In this document: in pieces, positions 1 through 7,769 of the stretch
Layout of the letters: the number at the start of each line of letters is the position of its first letter
Numbering within the stretch: the stretch's first letter is position 1
From: JBBSZK01 sp964428325
GTDB taxonomy: Archaea; Nanobdellota; Nanobdellia; Pacearchaeales; GW2011-AR1
Assembly (NCBI GenBank): GCA_964428325.1
Contig: CAYRXU010000001.1
Location: 1-64,000, forward strand
Direction: 5' to 3'
DNA length: 64,000 bases
Notes under the pieces: generated by a model
Database searches by the model: none
Told to the model about the DNA's origin: nothing
What the model saw: the letters and a program-made list of their open reading frames with translations, nothing else
Program-made: the position numbers and the translations under genes

Positions 1-1158
1 TTAGAAGAATTCTGACATTGCAGAAGGTTTGCCGTGCAGCATGTCTGAGATGTGTTTAGCAGCCATGACGCACATGACTTGTGAGGCTGCACCGCCTACA
101 GTTATACGATTGCCCTTACGCTCTATAAGGGGGATTTTATTAGAAGTTATTCCGAAACTGCCAGACCACGCGTAGTCAATTTGCGTGTGCGTGTGGGGGA
201 ACAGTTTCTTAAGGAATTGGACGATGCGAACTATATGAGGCTTGTGAGGATGAAGATTAGCATGCTTCTTGCGCACATGTTTATCACCATAGCCCAAAAG
301 AATACGATTGTCTCTTGTTATCTTCATGTAATGGTAGATGTCCTTAGAATCCCAGACAATCTTCTTTGGCACCATACCTATTTTCTTTAGCTCAGGTCGT
401 GAGAGAGGTTTAGTCACAATGATCGTAGAAGTTATTTTCTTTATACCGCTATGTCTTGTGAAAGCATCCATGGCGAAGATGATATGTTTGAATAATATCT
501 TGGCCTTGGGAGTTATTGCCGTATTTTTATGGACGTAGGTGAGAGGGGTGTTTTCAAAGATAAGAGCGCCTTTTCGTTTGCCCGCAACTATCGATAGATT
601 TTGCGTAAATTGAAGAGGATTTACCGAGATACCTTGCTGATGGGAGAGAAGTGCGTACTTGAACAAAGGAGTGTTAACTGTCCCCCTTAATTCTCTGCCC
701 ACTAGAAGCCGCGTGAGTGGCTCTATATCGCGCTCAACAATGTACTCGTCAAGGACTGCCATACCATCATTATGATGAGTGCTACCGTAGACGGTGTCCT
801 CAGCATCATAGTCGCACTTAATCCGTTCTTTCTTTACTAGCTGTTTCATTAGAGAAAGACCCTTACGGTTTGCTTCCCAATAACGTAGCCCTTTTTTCTC
901 TCCGTAAATGTCGATTATCTCCTTGATATCTAATTCTCCCTTGAGAACAATACTTCCTGCGGCTCTTCCTGTAGCTCCCGAAGCAATAGTGTCTTTCTCT
1001 ATGAGGACGACATTCTTTTTTGTATGTCTACTAAGAAAATAAGCGAGGGACACTCCAGTTACTCCTCCGCCAACAATGAGATAATCACATTCTATGTCTT
1101 TATTTAGAGTAGGATGGCCAGGGTAACCTGGATTTTTCCAGAACACCTCATGTTTCAT
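1..1158 (-). CDS. FAD-dependent oxidoreductase, DAO/DadA family
   Basis: This 385-residue protein has the N-terminal dinucleotide-binding motif of the D-amino-acid oxidase superfamily: GGGVTG at residues 30-35, the acidic ribose-binding Glu54 about 20 residues later, and a GATGRAAG turn at 61-68. The C-terminus carries the second flavin contact, WSGSFGITSNKIPLI followed by TVGGAASQ. The family oxidises amines, amino acids or hydroxy acids with FAD; the substrate here cannot be read. The stop codon lies at bases 1-3, so the gene is complete. It is divergent from the dehydrogenase-like gene at 1210, which is itself compatible with amino-acid metabolism, and the two share one promoter box. Confidence 0.85.
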   Translation of the reverse strand: MKHEVFWKNPGYPGHPTLNKDIECDYLIVGGGVTGVSLAYFLSRHTKKNVVLIEKDTIASGATGRAAGSIVLKGELDIKEIIDIYGEKKGLRYWEANRKGLSLMKQLVKKERIKCDYDAEDTVYGSTHHNDGMAVLDEYIVERDIEPLTRLLVGRELRGTVNTPLFKYALLSHQQGISVNPLQFTQNLSIVAGKRKGALIFENTPLTYVHKNTAITPKAKILFKHIIFAMDAFTRHSGIKKITSTIIVTKPLSRPELKKIGMVPKKIVWDSKDIYHYMKITRDNRILLGYGDKHVRKKHANLHPHKPHIVRIVQFLKKLFPHTHTQIDYAWSGSFGITSNKIPLIERKGNRITVGGAASQVMCVMAAKHISDMLHGKPSAMSEFF

Positions 1159-1175
1159 AGCTTGTAGAAAGTATA

Positions 1176-1189
1176 TGTTTTTAAATACG
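1176..1189. promoter_or_regulatory. Shared bidirectional TATA box
   Basis: The core TTTAAA at 1180-1185 is symmetric. Its centre is 27.5 nt from the plus start (1210) and 24.5 nt from the minus start (1158), so one box can direct leaderless transcription both ways. No second TATA-like element is evident in the 51-bp gap. Confidence 0.65.
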
Positions 1190-1209
1190 TTTTGTTTTTA
1201 TATAGTAAG

Positions 1210-2370
1210 ATGGTGGGACAAGAATTTATTGTTCTAGGAGCAACAGGCATGCAGGGGAGAATTGTGTCCCGAGACTTGCTAGAGAAGGGATATCATGTGC
1301 TTCTTTGTGGGAGAGATGTGAGCCGTGTTGCTAAACTATTGAAGCGATATAAAAACAGTTCTTTTCAATCGTTTGATGCGCGCAACCTTGCTCGTATGAT
1401 TTCGATGCTAAAAGATTCTCCAGCTAGGACCGTGGTCAATTGTGTCGAGGGAGATTGGAATTTGAACATCCTTAAGGCGTGTCTTGCTACTAAGAAGAAT
1501 TGCATTGATCTCGGGTCAGATATTCCGATGACGAGAGATCAGATTAAGTTACATCCTGAATTGAAGAAGAAAGGCATCACCCATATAACTGGTTGCGGCT
1601 CGGTACCAGGTATTGGTAACGTCATGTTGCGACATGCCGTGCACAAGTTTGACACGATTGATTCAGCTGAAGTTGGATTCAACTGGGACTCGAATATCAA
1701 GAAGTTCGTTGTGCCTTTCTCAATACAAAGCATTATTGAGGAGTTTACTTCTCCTGCGCCAATTATTGTGAACCATAAGGTGAACAAGATCAATCCGATG
1801 GACTCTGTGGTGATGAAATATCATCATGAAATTGGCAGAGAGCCGCAATTTAATGTGGGGCATCACCCTGAAACTTATACTTTCTATAGACACTGCAAGG
1901 ACAAGGGCATCAAGACAGTTAAGTTCTATGCGGGCTTTCCGCGCCATTCATTTGACGCCATTAATCAGATGATTGAAATGGGTTATGGAGAGAAAAATCC
2001 GATTGATTATTCTTGTGGAGATAAAATCAAACCTATTGAATTCCTTACTGAAGTTTTGAAACGTTTACCTGTGCCAAAGGGATATACTGAGAAAGAGAAC
2101 TTGTGGGTAGAGCTCAAGGGAAAGAAAAACGGCAAGAGCAAGCAGATGCTTATGGAGTGCCTCGTTCCTACATTGAAAGGATGGGAGGAGGCAGGATGCA
2201 ACGTGGATACTGGCTTGCCTGCGAGCATCATGGCGCAAATGGTCCATAACGGAGTGATAAAAGAGCATGGAAGTTTTGCTCCTGAAGATGTTGTGCCGAC
2301 AGAATTGTTCTTCAAAGAGATTTCTAAGAGAAGTATGTCGGTTATGGAGAATGGCAAGCGCATCAATTAG
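1210..2370 (+). CDS. Saccharopine dehydrogenase-like NAD(P)-binding oxidoreductase
   Basis: The N-terminus is a Rossmann fold with GATGMQG at residues 10-16, followed by the layout of the saccharopine dehydrogenase (LYS9-like) family: VVNCVEG, then CIDLGSD, then the GCGSVPGIGN segment. The family acts on amino-acid derivatives in lysine or polyamine pathways, but many archaeal members are uncharacterised. An in-frame TTG at 1192 would add six residues. ATG 1210 is preferred because it sits about 27 nt from the TATA core, as expected for a leaderless transcript. The protein is 386 residues, normal for the family. It ends 5 bp before the next gene. Confidence 0.8.
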   Translation: MVGQEFIVLGATGMQGRIVSRDLLEKGYHVLLCGRDVSRVAKLLKRYKNSSFQSFDARNLARMISMLKDSPARTVVNCVEGDWNLNILKACLATKKNCIDLGSDIPMTRDQIKLHPELKKKGITHITGCGSVPGIGNVMLRHAVHKFDTIDSAEVGFNWDSNIKKFVVPFSIQSIIEEFTSPAPIIVNHKVNKINPMDSVVMKYHHEIGREPQFNVGHHPETYTFYRHCKDKGIKTVKFYAGFPRHSFDAINQMIEMGYGEKNPIDYSCGDKIKPIEFLTEVLKRLPVPKGYTEKENLWVELKGKKNGKSKQMLMECLVPTLKGWEEAGCNVDTGLPASIMAQMVHNGVIKEHGSFAPEDVVPTELFFKEISKRSMSVMENGKRIN

Positions 2371-2375
2371 AAAAC

Positions 2376-3080
2376 ATGATATTTATTGACGCACTTGTTG
2401 CAAACATCATCTATTTTTTAAGATTGAGCATAACGCCAGGAGTCATGTGGGAAATACTGCCTCTTTTTATCTCTACGATCATTATTCTTCTGTATTTCGA
2501 AAAATATGACCGGGAGCAAGAAGATTGGAGCGGTTATCTTTCCAACTCCCTCGTATTGTTGTTCGTTTCTATTGGTTTGTTGAAATACATTTACGAGATG
2601 GACATATTTGGCGCAGGAAACTTCCTTGTCTACCAGAGCAAGAGCATAGCCACGGTTTTCCTTATGCTTATCGGGATGATTCTTTTGCGATTTAACTTTG
2701 AACATATTCTCCCGAAGAAGCTTGCCCTACATTTGAGCTCTACATTGACCATTCATCTTATCGCTTACGCAGTCATTCTATTTGTTTATTCTCGTCTTGC
2801 ACTTACATGGATGATCCCTTTTTCATTGCTTGTTCTTATCGTCATCATCTCAGTCGTACTTCACATATTCAAGATGCCTCTGAAGAGACTTTTTGTTTAT
2901 AGTGAGAAGCTTAAGACAAAGGAAAGATTCGAGAATGTTAAAGAAGCCAAGTTCCAGATAAGTGAGCTTGAAAATCAGCTGAAGATGCGGAGACGCGAAT
3001 TGCAGAAGATAGATTTGAAGAAAGCGGAGAGAGAAAAGCGCGAGGCGATTAAACTCAAGAAGATTATTAAGGGAAGATAG
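2376..3080 (+). CDS. Polytopic membrane protein with C-terminal coiled coil
   Basis: I do not recognise this 234-residue protein. It has about five hydrophobic segments (roughly residues 20-40, 57-75, 90-107, 122-142 and 145-165) and then a cytoplasmic Lys/Glu-rich helix (about 175-234) with coiled-coil character. It starts 5 bp after the dehydrogenase-like gene, so the two are probably co-transcribed, and it is followed after 12 bp by the YdeI-like gene. No catalytic motif is visible. A scaffold or membrane-shaping role is possible but unsupported. Confidence 0.7.
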   Translation: MIFIDALVANIIYFLRLSITPGVMWEILPLFISTIIILLYFEKYDREQEDWSGYLSNSLVLLFVSIGLLKYIYEMDIFGAGNFLVYQSKSIATVFLMLIGMILLRFNFEHILPKKLALHLSSTLTIHLIAYAVILFVYSRLALTWMIPFSLLVLIVIISVVLHIFKMPLKRLFVYSEKLKTKERFENVKEAKFQISELENQLKMRRRELQKIDLKKAEREKREAIKLKKIIKGR

Positions 3081-3092
3081 GATATTCTGGGT

Positions 3093-3653
3093 ATGGATGA
3101 TAAGGTGATTGATTGCCGCGATATAAAGAGCTGGCGTGCGTGGCTTGAGAAGAATCATTTGAAGGAGAGCAAGATTGCCCTTCTCGTCCATAAGAAGCAT
3201 ACTGGCAAAGGCTCTATGAGCCATAGAGAAGCTATGGAACAAGCTATTTGCTTTGGATGGATTGATACCACTATCAAACGTTTAAACGATGACACATTCA
3301 TACGAAGATTTGCGCGACGCACTGACAAGAGTAAATGGAGCGACAATACTCTGAGTTATGCAAAGCGATTGCTCGCTGAAGGACAGATGAGTCCCGAAGG
3401 CATTAAGAGATACAAGGAAGGGCTTACACGACCGACGCACGACCACGGTATACCAAAAGATCCTGATGTGCCTCTAGCGCTAAAGAAAGCATTGAAAGAG
3501 AAAGGAATGTGGAAAAAGTTTGAAAAAATGGCGCCATCTTATCGACGCACTTTTCTTAGATGGTTGCTGCATGCTAAAGGGGAGGATACAAAGAAGAAGC
3601 GCATTGGAATGATTGTGAAGATGGTTGAGCAAGGTAAGAAGCTTGGCGCTTAA
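3093..3653 (+). CDS. YdeI/OmpD-associated (OmdA) family protein
   Basis: This 186-residue protein matches the YdeI/OmdA family. Visible family features are the SKIALLVHKKHTGKGSMS strand-turn, EAMEQAICFGWIDTTIKRL, the RRFARRTDKSKWSDNT segment and a C-terminal helical domain (PSYRRTFLRWLLHAKGEDTKKKRI). Members are bacterial and archaeal cytoplasmic proteins, sometimes tied to stress or antimicrobial-peptide tolerance; the molecular activity is not established. It is the last gene of the run that starts at 1210. The next gene has its own TATA box. Confidence 0.85.
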   Translation: MDDKVIDCRDIKSWRAWLEKNHLKESKIALLVHKKHTGKGSMSHREAMEQAICFGWIDTTIKRLNDDTFIRRFARRTDKSKWSDNTLSYAKRLLAEGQMSPEGIKRYKEGLTRPTHDHGIPKDPDVPLALKKALKEKGMWKKFEKMAPSYRRTFLRWLLHAKGEDTKKKRIGMIVKMVEQGKKLGA

Positions 3654-3667
3654 AATCCTGCATAAGG

Positions 3668-3675
3668 TTTAAAAA
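3668..3675 (+). promoter_or_regulatory. TATA box of the YceI-like gene
   Basis: TTTAAAAA is centred about 25 nt before ATG 3697, the spacing of a leaderless archaeal transcript. Confidence 0.55.
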
Positions 3676-3696
3676 AAGAAGTGTCTGCAATGAAGT

Positions 3697-4278
3697 ATGT
3701 CAAAATATTTCCTTATCGCTCTTGCGGCGTTACTTGTTATCGGGATTGCTGTTTTTGCTTTTGGTTTTTCAAGACCGGATAGCGATTTGGCAAAGGCAAG
3801 TCTCACAGGAAATGCAGTCAATAACCTTGAGGGAGTAGACAAACAGGCGATTGACACCGAATCAAGTACATTCGCATTTGAAGGATATGGGCCAGGCAAA
3901 GCACATACTGGGTACTTTACCGATTGGAATGCGGAGCTTTATGTGATTGATGACGAGATTGTCGGCTTTGAAGGCACTATTCAAGCAGATAGCGTTGTTG
4001 CCAATGTAAGCCGGGTGAGTGAGCACCTTAAGAATGAAGATTTCTTTGATGTTGCAGTCTATCCGGAGATTTCTTTCAAAGCCACAGGATATAATGATAA
4101 GGCATCTGAGCTATCTGGAGTGCTTCTATTCAGAGGCGTTTCTCAGGAAATAACATTCCCCGTAGTTATTACGGATGATTCTATCTCTGCTGATTTCGTG
4201 CTCAACACAGAGCCTTTCAAAATGAAATATCAGAAGATAACTAACCAAGTGCGCATACAGTTTATGCTCGCTAGATAA
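3697..4278 (+). CDS. Membrane-anchored YceI-family protein
   Basis: Residues 4-24 form a single hydrophobic anchor. After a short linker containing LTGNAVN, the rest (about 55-193) is a YceI-like lipocalin fold: SSTFAFEGYGPGKAHTGYF, the EGTIQADSVVANVSRVSEHLKNEDFFDV signature region, and the PEISFKATGY strand. YceI proteins are periplasmic isoprenoid-binding proteins in bacteria, so an outward-facing lipid- or quinone-binding role is likely but inferred. The LTGNAVN linker recurs as ITGNAVN in the giant pilin at 22038. The start agrees with the upstream TATA box. Confidence 0.85.
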   Translation: MSKYFLIALAALLVIGIAVFAFGFSRPDSDLAKASLTGNAVNNLEGVDKQAIDTESSTFAFEGYGPGKAHTGYFTDWNAELYVIDDEIVGFEGTIQADSVVANVSRVSEHLKNEDFFDVAVYPEISFKATGYNDKASELSGVLLFRGVSQEITFPVVITDDSISADFVLNTEPFKMKYQKITNQVRIQFMLAR

Positions 4279-4286
4279 ACGCAAGG

Positions 4287-4294
4287 TTTAAAAG
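4287..4294 (+). promoter_or_regulatory. TATA box of the 564-residue protein
   Basis: TTTAAAAG is centred about 25 nt before ATG 4316. The preceding context, GCAAGG, recurs before the rRNA operon box at 60187. Confidence 0.55.
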
Positions 4295-4315
4295 AGTAGT
4301 TGGGGGAAATTATTT

Positions 4316-6010
4316 ATGAAAAAATCAATGAGTTTCAGCCAGCGTTACGAACGACGCAGCGAGATTCTTCAGGGCACGGATAATGATAATTATAATCTGG
4401 ATCGCCAGCTAGGGGCAATCACCCAGGGGAACCGAAAGTATAGAACATGGCAAACCCGTATTAAGGAAGCCGATAATATCATAGATAATATTGGTGCGCA
4501 AGGAAGCAACATTAGAAGTCTTGAAAGATATTACCGCGATCTATCGAATGAATTGGAGACTAATCGCTCACTCGCGAAAGATGATTCTCGTAAGTCCTAT
4601 GCCCAATGGCACCTCGAGCGTGTTGGTCAAAAGATTAGAGATTTGAAAGATTCTAGAACGACTCTATCAACAAAGGCTATTGAGCTAGATAGCTTGGAGT
4701 ACTCTCAACCTCAACCAGTTTCTGTATATGATGAAGCTCGCGCAGTTGTGGCTACATTAACACCTGAAACAAATAGTTCTCTTGAAGAGACGCTTCTCTC
4801 GTCTGATAAAGTCAAGAAAAGAACATCAAGATTTATTGGACCACTAGCTGCCGCAGCAAGTTTGGCTCTTGCCGGGACCGGAATTATTATGGCGACAGGG
4901 TCCATGCAAGGCTGTGAGATTTACAGACCTAAGCCTCGTATATATGTGAGCGAAAATGGCCTTGGTGCTGGAGACGCTTTAGGAATTGGATTGCGAGCAC
5001 ATGCTAGAATGCTTGAAGAGAGGGAAGCTCGGCACTCTCCCGCTAAGGTAACTTCAAAATCCCCTATTGCAACTACTGCAAATGCAGTTGTTAAAGAACC
5101 TCTGATGGTCAGTTACGAATCAGAAAGACCTGCCTCAGGGTCTGTTGCTTCTGCTTCAATTCTTGAACGCGCACCTTTCCCATTTGAAACTGAAGTGGCA
5201 GATCAAGGCTCAAGCTTGATACCTGATGCAGGAACGCTTGCGCGGTATGAGGCAGAAAGAGCTAATGAACAGCGTGTTGTAGAGGCACGTAAAGAGCTAG
5301 CAGGTCGTATGTATGAGGGTCTCAAGAGAGGGTTCGCTAAAATTGGAGACGCTTTGAGAGGGCTTGATGCAAAGGTCGCGTCAATGGTGCCTTCTGTGTC
5401 TTCTACGCCAGTATATGAAGCTCCTAAAACAGCAGTTGCTTCAGTTGGTGAAGTTACGCCGATTACAACGATAAATATTCCATCTAAACCGGAATGTGGC
5501 ATAATTACAGTTGCGCGACAATATGGTTTGCTTCATGAGAAAGTTGAAAATTCTTCGGCAAGAGATCCTTTAAGATTATTGGGTGCTGGCGATGCACTTG
5601 GAACTGCCATTTACCTAGACGCACAAATCAGAAAATTACAAGATAAGACTGATGTCAAGCCAGAACCGGTTAAAGCTCCTTCAAGGCAATCGTCTGCTAG
5701 TTTGAGTTATTACGGCGATTCTTGGCAACACGAACCTTCGCGCGGAATGGAAGTTCTTGTCAAGACAAAAGACAAGTTCAACCCTCTTGCAGTTCAGGTA
5801 GAGGTCGGCAATTCAGGAACGGCTAAGACGGTGGCTAGCAATCAAGGTTCTTTTGGAATAGTAAATTCCCAGATGGATGTTGGTACCTACGATGCCTCAC
5901 TTGCTCAAGATCCTGTTGCACGAGAAAAACAGATTAAGGAATACGATCAGTGGCTTACTAAGCATATGAAGACATTTAAACCGACACCTATTGTCAACGG
6001 GCATTACTAG
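4316..6010 (+). CDS. Large unknown single-span membrane protein
   Basis: I do not recognise this 564-residue protein. Residues 1-130 are charged and helical, with likely coiled-coil stretches. Residues about 173-196 form one hydrophobic segment, ending in a GCE that superficially resembles a lipobox but lies far from the N-terminus. The remaining ~360 residues are low-complexity, rich in Ala, Ser, Lys and Glu. A short element LGAGDALG appears twice, near residues 216 and 422, each followed by a helix, suggesting internal duplication. The gene has its own promoter and stands alone between the YceI and helicase genes. A cell-surface or envelope-spanning role is possible only by architecture. 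Confidence 0.65.
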   Translation: MKKSMSFSQRYERRSEILQGTDNDNYNLDRQLGAITQGNRKYRTWQTRIKEADNIIDNIGAQGSNIRSLERYYRDLSNELETNRSLAKDDSRKSYAQWHLERVGQKIRDLKDSRTTLSTKAIELDSLEYSQPQPVSVYDEARAVVATLTPETNSSLEETLLSSDKVKKRTSRFIGPLAAAASLALAGTGIIMATGSMQGCEIYRPKPRIYVSENGLGAGDALGIGLRAHARMLEEREARHSPAKVTSKSPIATTANAVVKEPLMVSYESERPASGSVASASILERAPFPFETEVADQGSSLIPDAGTLARYEAERANEQRVVEARKELAGRMYEGLKRGFAKIGDALRGLDAKVASMVPSVSSTPVYEAPKTAVASVGEVTPITTINIPSKPECGIITVARQYGLLHEKVENSSARDPLRLLGAGDALGTAIYLDAQIRKLQDKTDVKPEPVKAPSRQSSASLSYYGDSWQHEPSRGMEVLVKTKDKFNPLAVQVEVGNSGTAKTVASNQGSFGIVNSQMDVGTYDASLAQDPVAREKQIKEYDQWLTKHMKTFKPTPIVNGHY

Positions 6011-6026
6011 TTTCTTAAGGAATAAC

Positions 6027-6034
6027 TATAAAAA
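6027..6034 (+). promoter_or_regulatory. TATA box of the DEAD-box helicase
   Basis: TATAAAAA is centred about 26 nt before ATG 6056, matching leaderless spacing. Confidence 0.6.
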
Positions 6035-6055
6035 GCGTCGGAAAGGAACATAATT

Positions 6056-7333
6056 ATGACATCATTTAATGAACTAGGATTAAGCAAAGAGATGCTTGCT
6101 GTGCTTGAACAGCTGCATTTTAAGGAACCAACCGAGATCCAGGATAAGACTATTCCTCTTGTTTTGGAAGGACGTGATGTTATTGCTGAGTCGGCCACTG
6201 GATCTGGCAAGACGCTTGCATTTGGAGCAGGTATGATTGAGAAGCTTGAAGCAGGCAAGGGCGTTCAAGGACTTGTTATGGCTCCAACGCGTGAACTTGC
6301 TGAACAAGTTGGTAAGGCCCTCATTAAGTTCTCTGAGCATACAAAGCTGAACATTGCTATCGTTTATGGTGGAGTAAGCATCGGGCCGCAAGTACACGAT
6401 ATTGAGGAAGCCGATATTGTTGTCGGTACTCCAGGACGCTTGCTTGATCATCTAGAGAGACGAACGCTTTCCTTGGATAATGTAAAAGTTCTTGTTCTGG
6501 ATGAAGCTGACCGTATGCTTGATATGGGTTTCATCGAAGATGTTGTGCGTATAATCGAAGTATGTCCTGCAGAGAGACAAACCTTGCTGTTTTCTGCCAC
6601 AATGTCTGGAGATATCGCCCATCTTGCTAAACGCTACATGAATAATCCTGCTGAAGTAACTGCGATAGCTTATGTTGATGCTTCCAAACTTGAGCAAATT
6701 TATTACGATACTCCGAAACATATGAAGCTTTCTTTGCTTGTGCATTTGCTTAAGGGAGAACATAGTGGTCTTGTGATGGTCTTTTGTAACACGAGGCATG
6801 CTGTTGATTTCGTTGAGAGACAGTTATTGCAATCTGGCATTGATGCAACTGCAATTCACGGTGGCCTTACCCAAGCCAGACGTAACGCCATCATCCAAAA
6901 ATTCCATTCGAAGAACGTGTACGTTCTGGTATGTACAGACGTTGCAGCACGAGGACTCGACATTACAGGAGTTTCTCATGTTTACAACTTTGATTTGCCT
7001 TCAAACCATAAAGAGTATATTCACCGTGTTGGAAGAACTGCGCGTGCTGGTAAGGAAGGAAAAGCCATCAATTTGGTTTCTGAAAGAGATTACGATAACT
7101 TCAGACGAGTCATGATGGATCCTTCGCTCGTCATCAAGCAAGTACCTTTACCTGATATTGCATTGTTAACATTGCCTCCTTCGGAAGGAAGATTTGGACG
7201 ACGTGATCGTGGAGATAGAGGCCCTCGTAGAGAAGGGCGCAATGATAGAGGGCATTATGGTGCACGTAACGGATTTAGCCGAGGGAGAGATAGTCGAGGC
7301 GGTAGATTCGGCGGACGCAGCAAGCGTTTTTAA
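6056..7333 (+). CDS. DEAD-box ATP-dependent RNA helicase with RGG tail
   Basis: All core helicase motifs are present in order: Q motif region (PTEIQ, residues 25-29), Walker A ATGSGKT (47-53), PTREL (77-81), DEAD (149-152), SAT (180-182), then the C-terminal RecA lobe with ARGLDI and HRVGRTARAG. Residues about 385-425 are a basic Arg/Gly-rich tail typical of RNA-binding helicases. Such enzymes remodel structured RNA in ribosome assembly or decay, and several RNA-turnover enzymes are encoded elsewhere in this window. At 425 residues it is of normal size. The gene is followed after 22 bp by a small membrane protein. Confidence 0.95.
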   Translation: MTSFNELGLSKEMLAVLEQLHFKEPTEIQDKTIPLVLEGRDVIAESATGSGKTLAFGAGMIEKLEAGKGVQGLVMAPTRELAEQVGKALIKFSEHTKLNIAIVYGGVSIGPQVHDIEEADIVVGTPGRLLDHLERRTLSLDNVKVLVLDEADRMLDMGFIEDVVRIIEVCPAERQTLLFSATMSGDIAHLAKRYMNNPAEVTAIAYVDASKLEQIYYDTPKHMKLSLLVHLLKGEHSGLVMVFCNTRHAVDFVERQLLQSGIDATAIHGGLTQARRNAIIQKFHSKNVYVLVCTDVAARGLDITGVSHVYNFDLPSNHKEYIHRVGRTARAGKEGKAINLVSERDYDNFRRVMMDPSLVIKQVPLPDIALLTLPPSEGRFGRRDRGDRGPRREGRNDRGHYGARNGFSRGRDSRGGRFGGRSKRF

Positions 7334-7355
7334 GGGCTAGATACTTCTGGAAAGG

Positions 7356-7745
7356 ATGTTTGAGCAGATTTTCTATTTAGTGATTGTTGCTGCAGGAATT
7401 ATCGTTGCACTTACCACGCGAGATGACACATTTGTCTGGATTGTCGCGCTTGTGGGCATTATTTGCATCGGTTTCTTTGGCTCGCTTTCAATTGGTACAA
7501 TTATATGGGTTTTGAGCGCTATTGGCGCAGGCTTGCTTGTGAGTTACGCTGCTGCTGATGAGCTCCGTGATGGAAGACGATGGTTTATGGTAATCCTGGG
7601 TATAAGTCTTGTACTTATGATTGCAGGCATTGTGCAGAAGAATGTCGATTTGTCTAACCTTGCAGCAATATTGGCTATTTTCTCAGGGATTTCATTCGCA
7701 ATGAGTTTTACCAAAATTGCGAAAAAGAGAACGAGTAAGATATAA
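7356..7745 (+). CDS. Small polytopic membrane protein
   Basis: This 129-residue protein is almost entirely hydrophobic, with about four to five membrane segments and a short basic C-terminus (AKKRTSKI). I see no conserved catalytic motif and do not recognise a family. It lies between the helicase and ileS. Its stop codon overlaps the TATA box of ileS, so it probably belongs to the helicase transcript and not to that of ileS. Confidence 0.65.
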   Translation: MFEQIFYLVIVAAGIIVALTTRDDTFVWIVALVGIICIGFFGSLSIGTIIWVLSAIGAGLLVSYAAADELRDGRRWFMVILGISLVLMIAGIVQKNVDLSNLAAILAIFSGISFAMSFTKIAKKRTSKI

Positions 7746-7747
7746 AA
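7740..7747 (+). promoter_or_regulatory. TATA box of ileS overlapping the upstream stop codon
   Basis: ATATAAAA lies about 26 nt before ATG 7770 and overlaps the TAA at 7743-7745. This spacing selects ATG 7770 over the in-frame TTG at 7758. Confidence 0.6.
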
Positions 7748-7769
7748 GCCCGTTTGTTTGCCTATACCT

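Noticed and set aside
1192..1209. TTG start adding six residues to the dehydrogenase-like protein
   Set aside because: It would lie only about 10 nt from the TATA core; ATG 1210 has the normal spacing.
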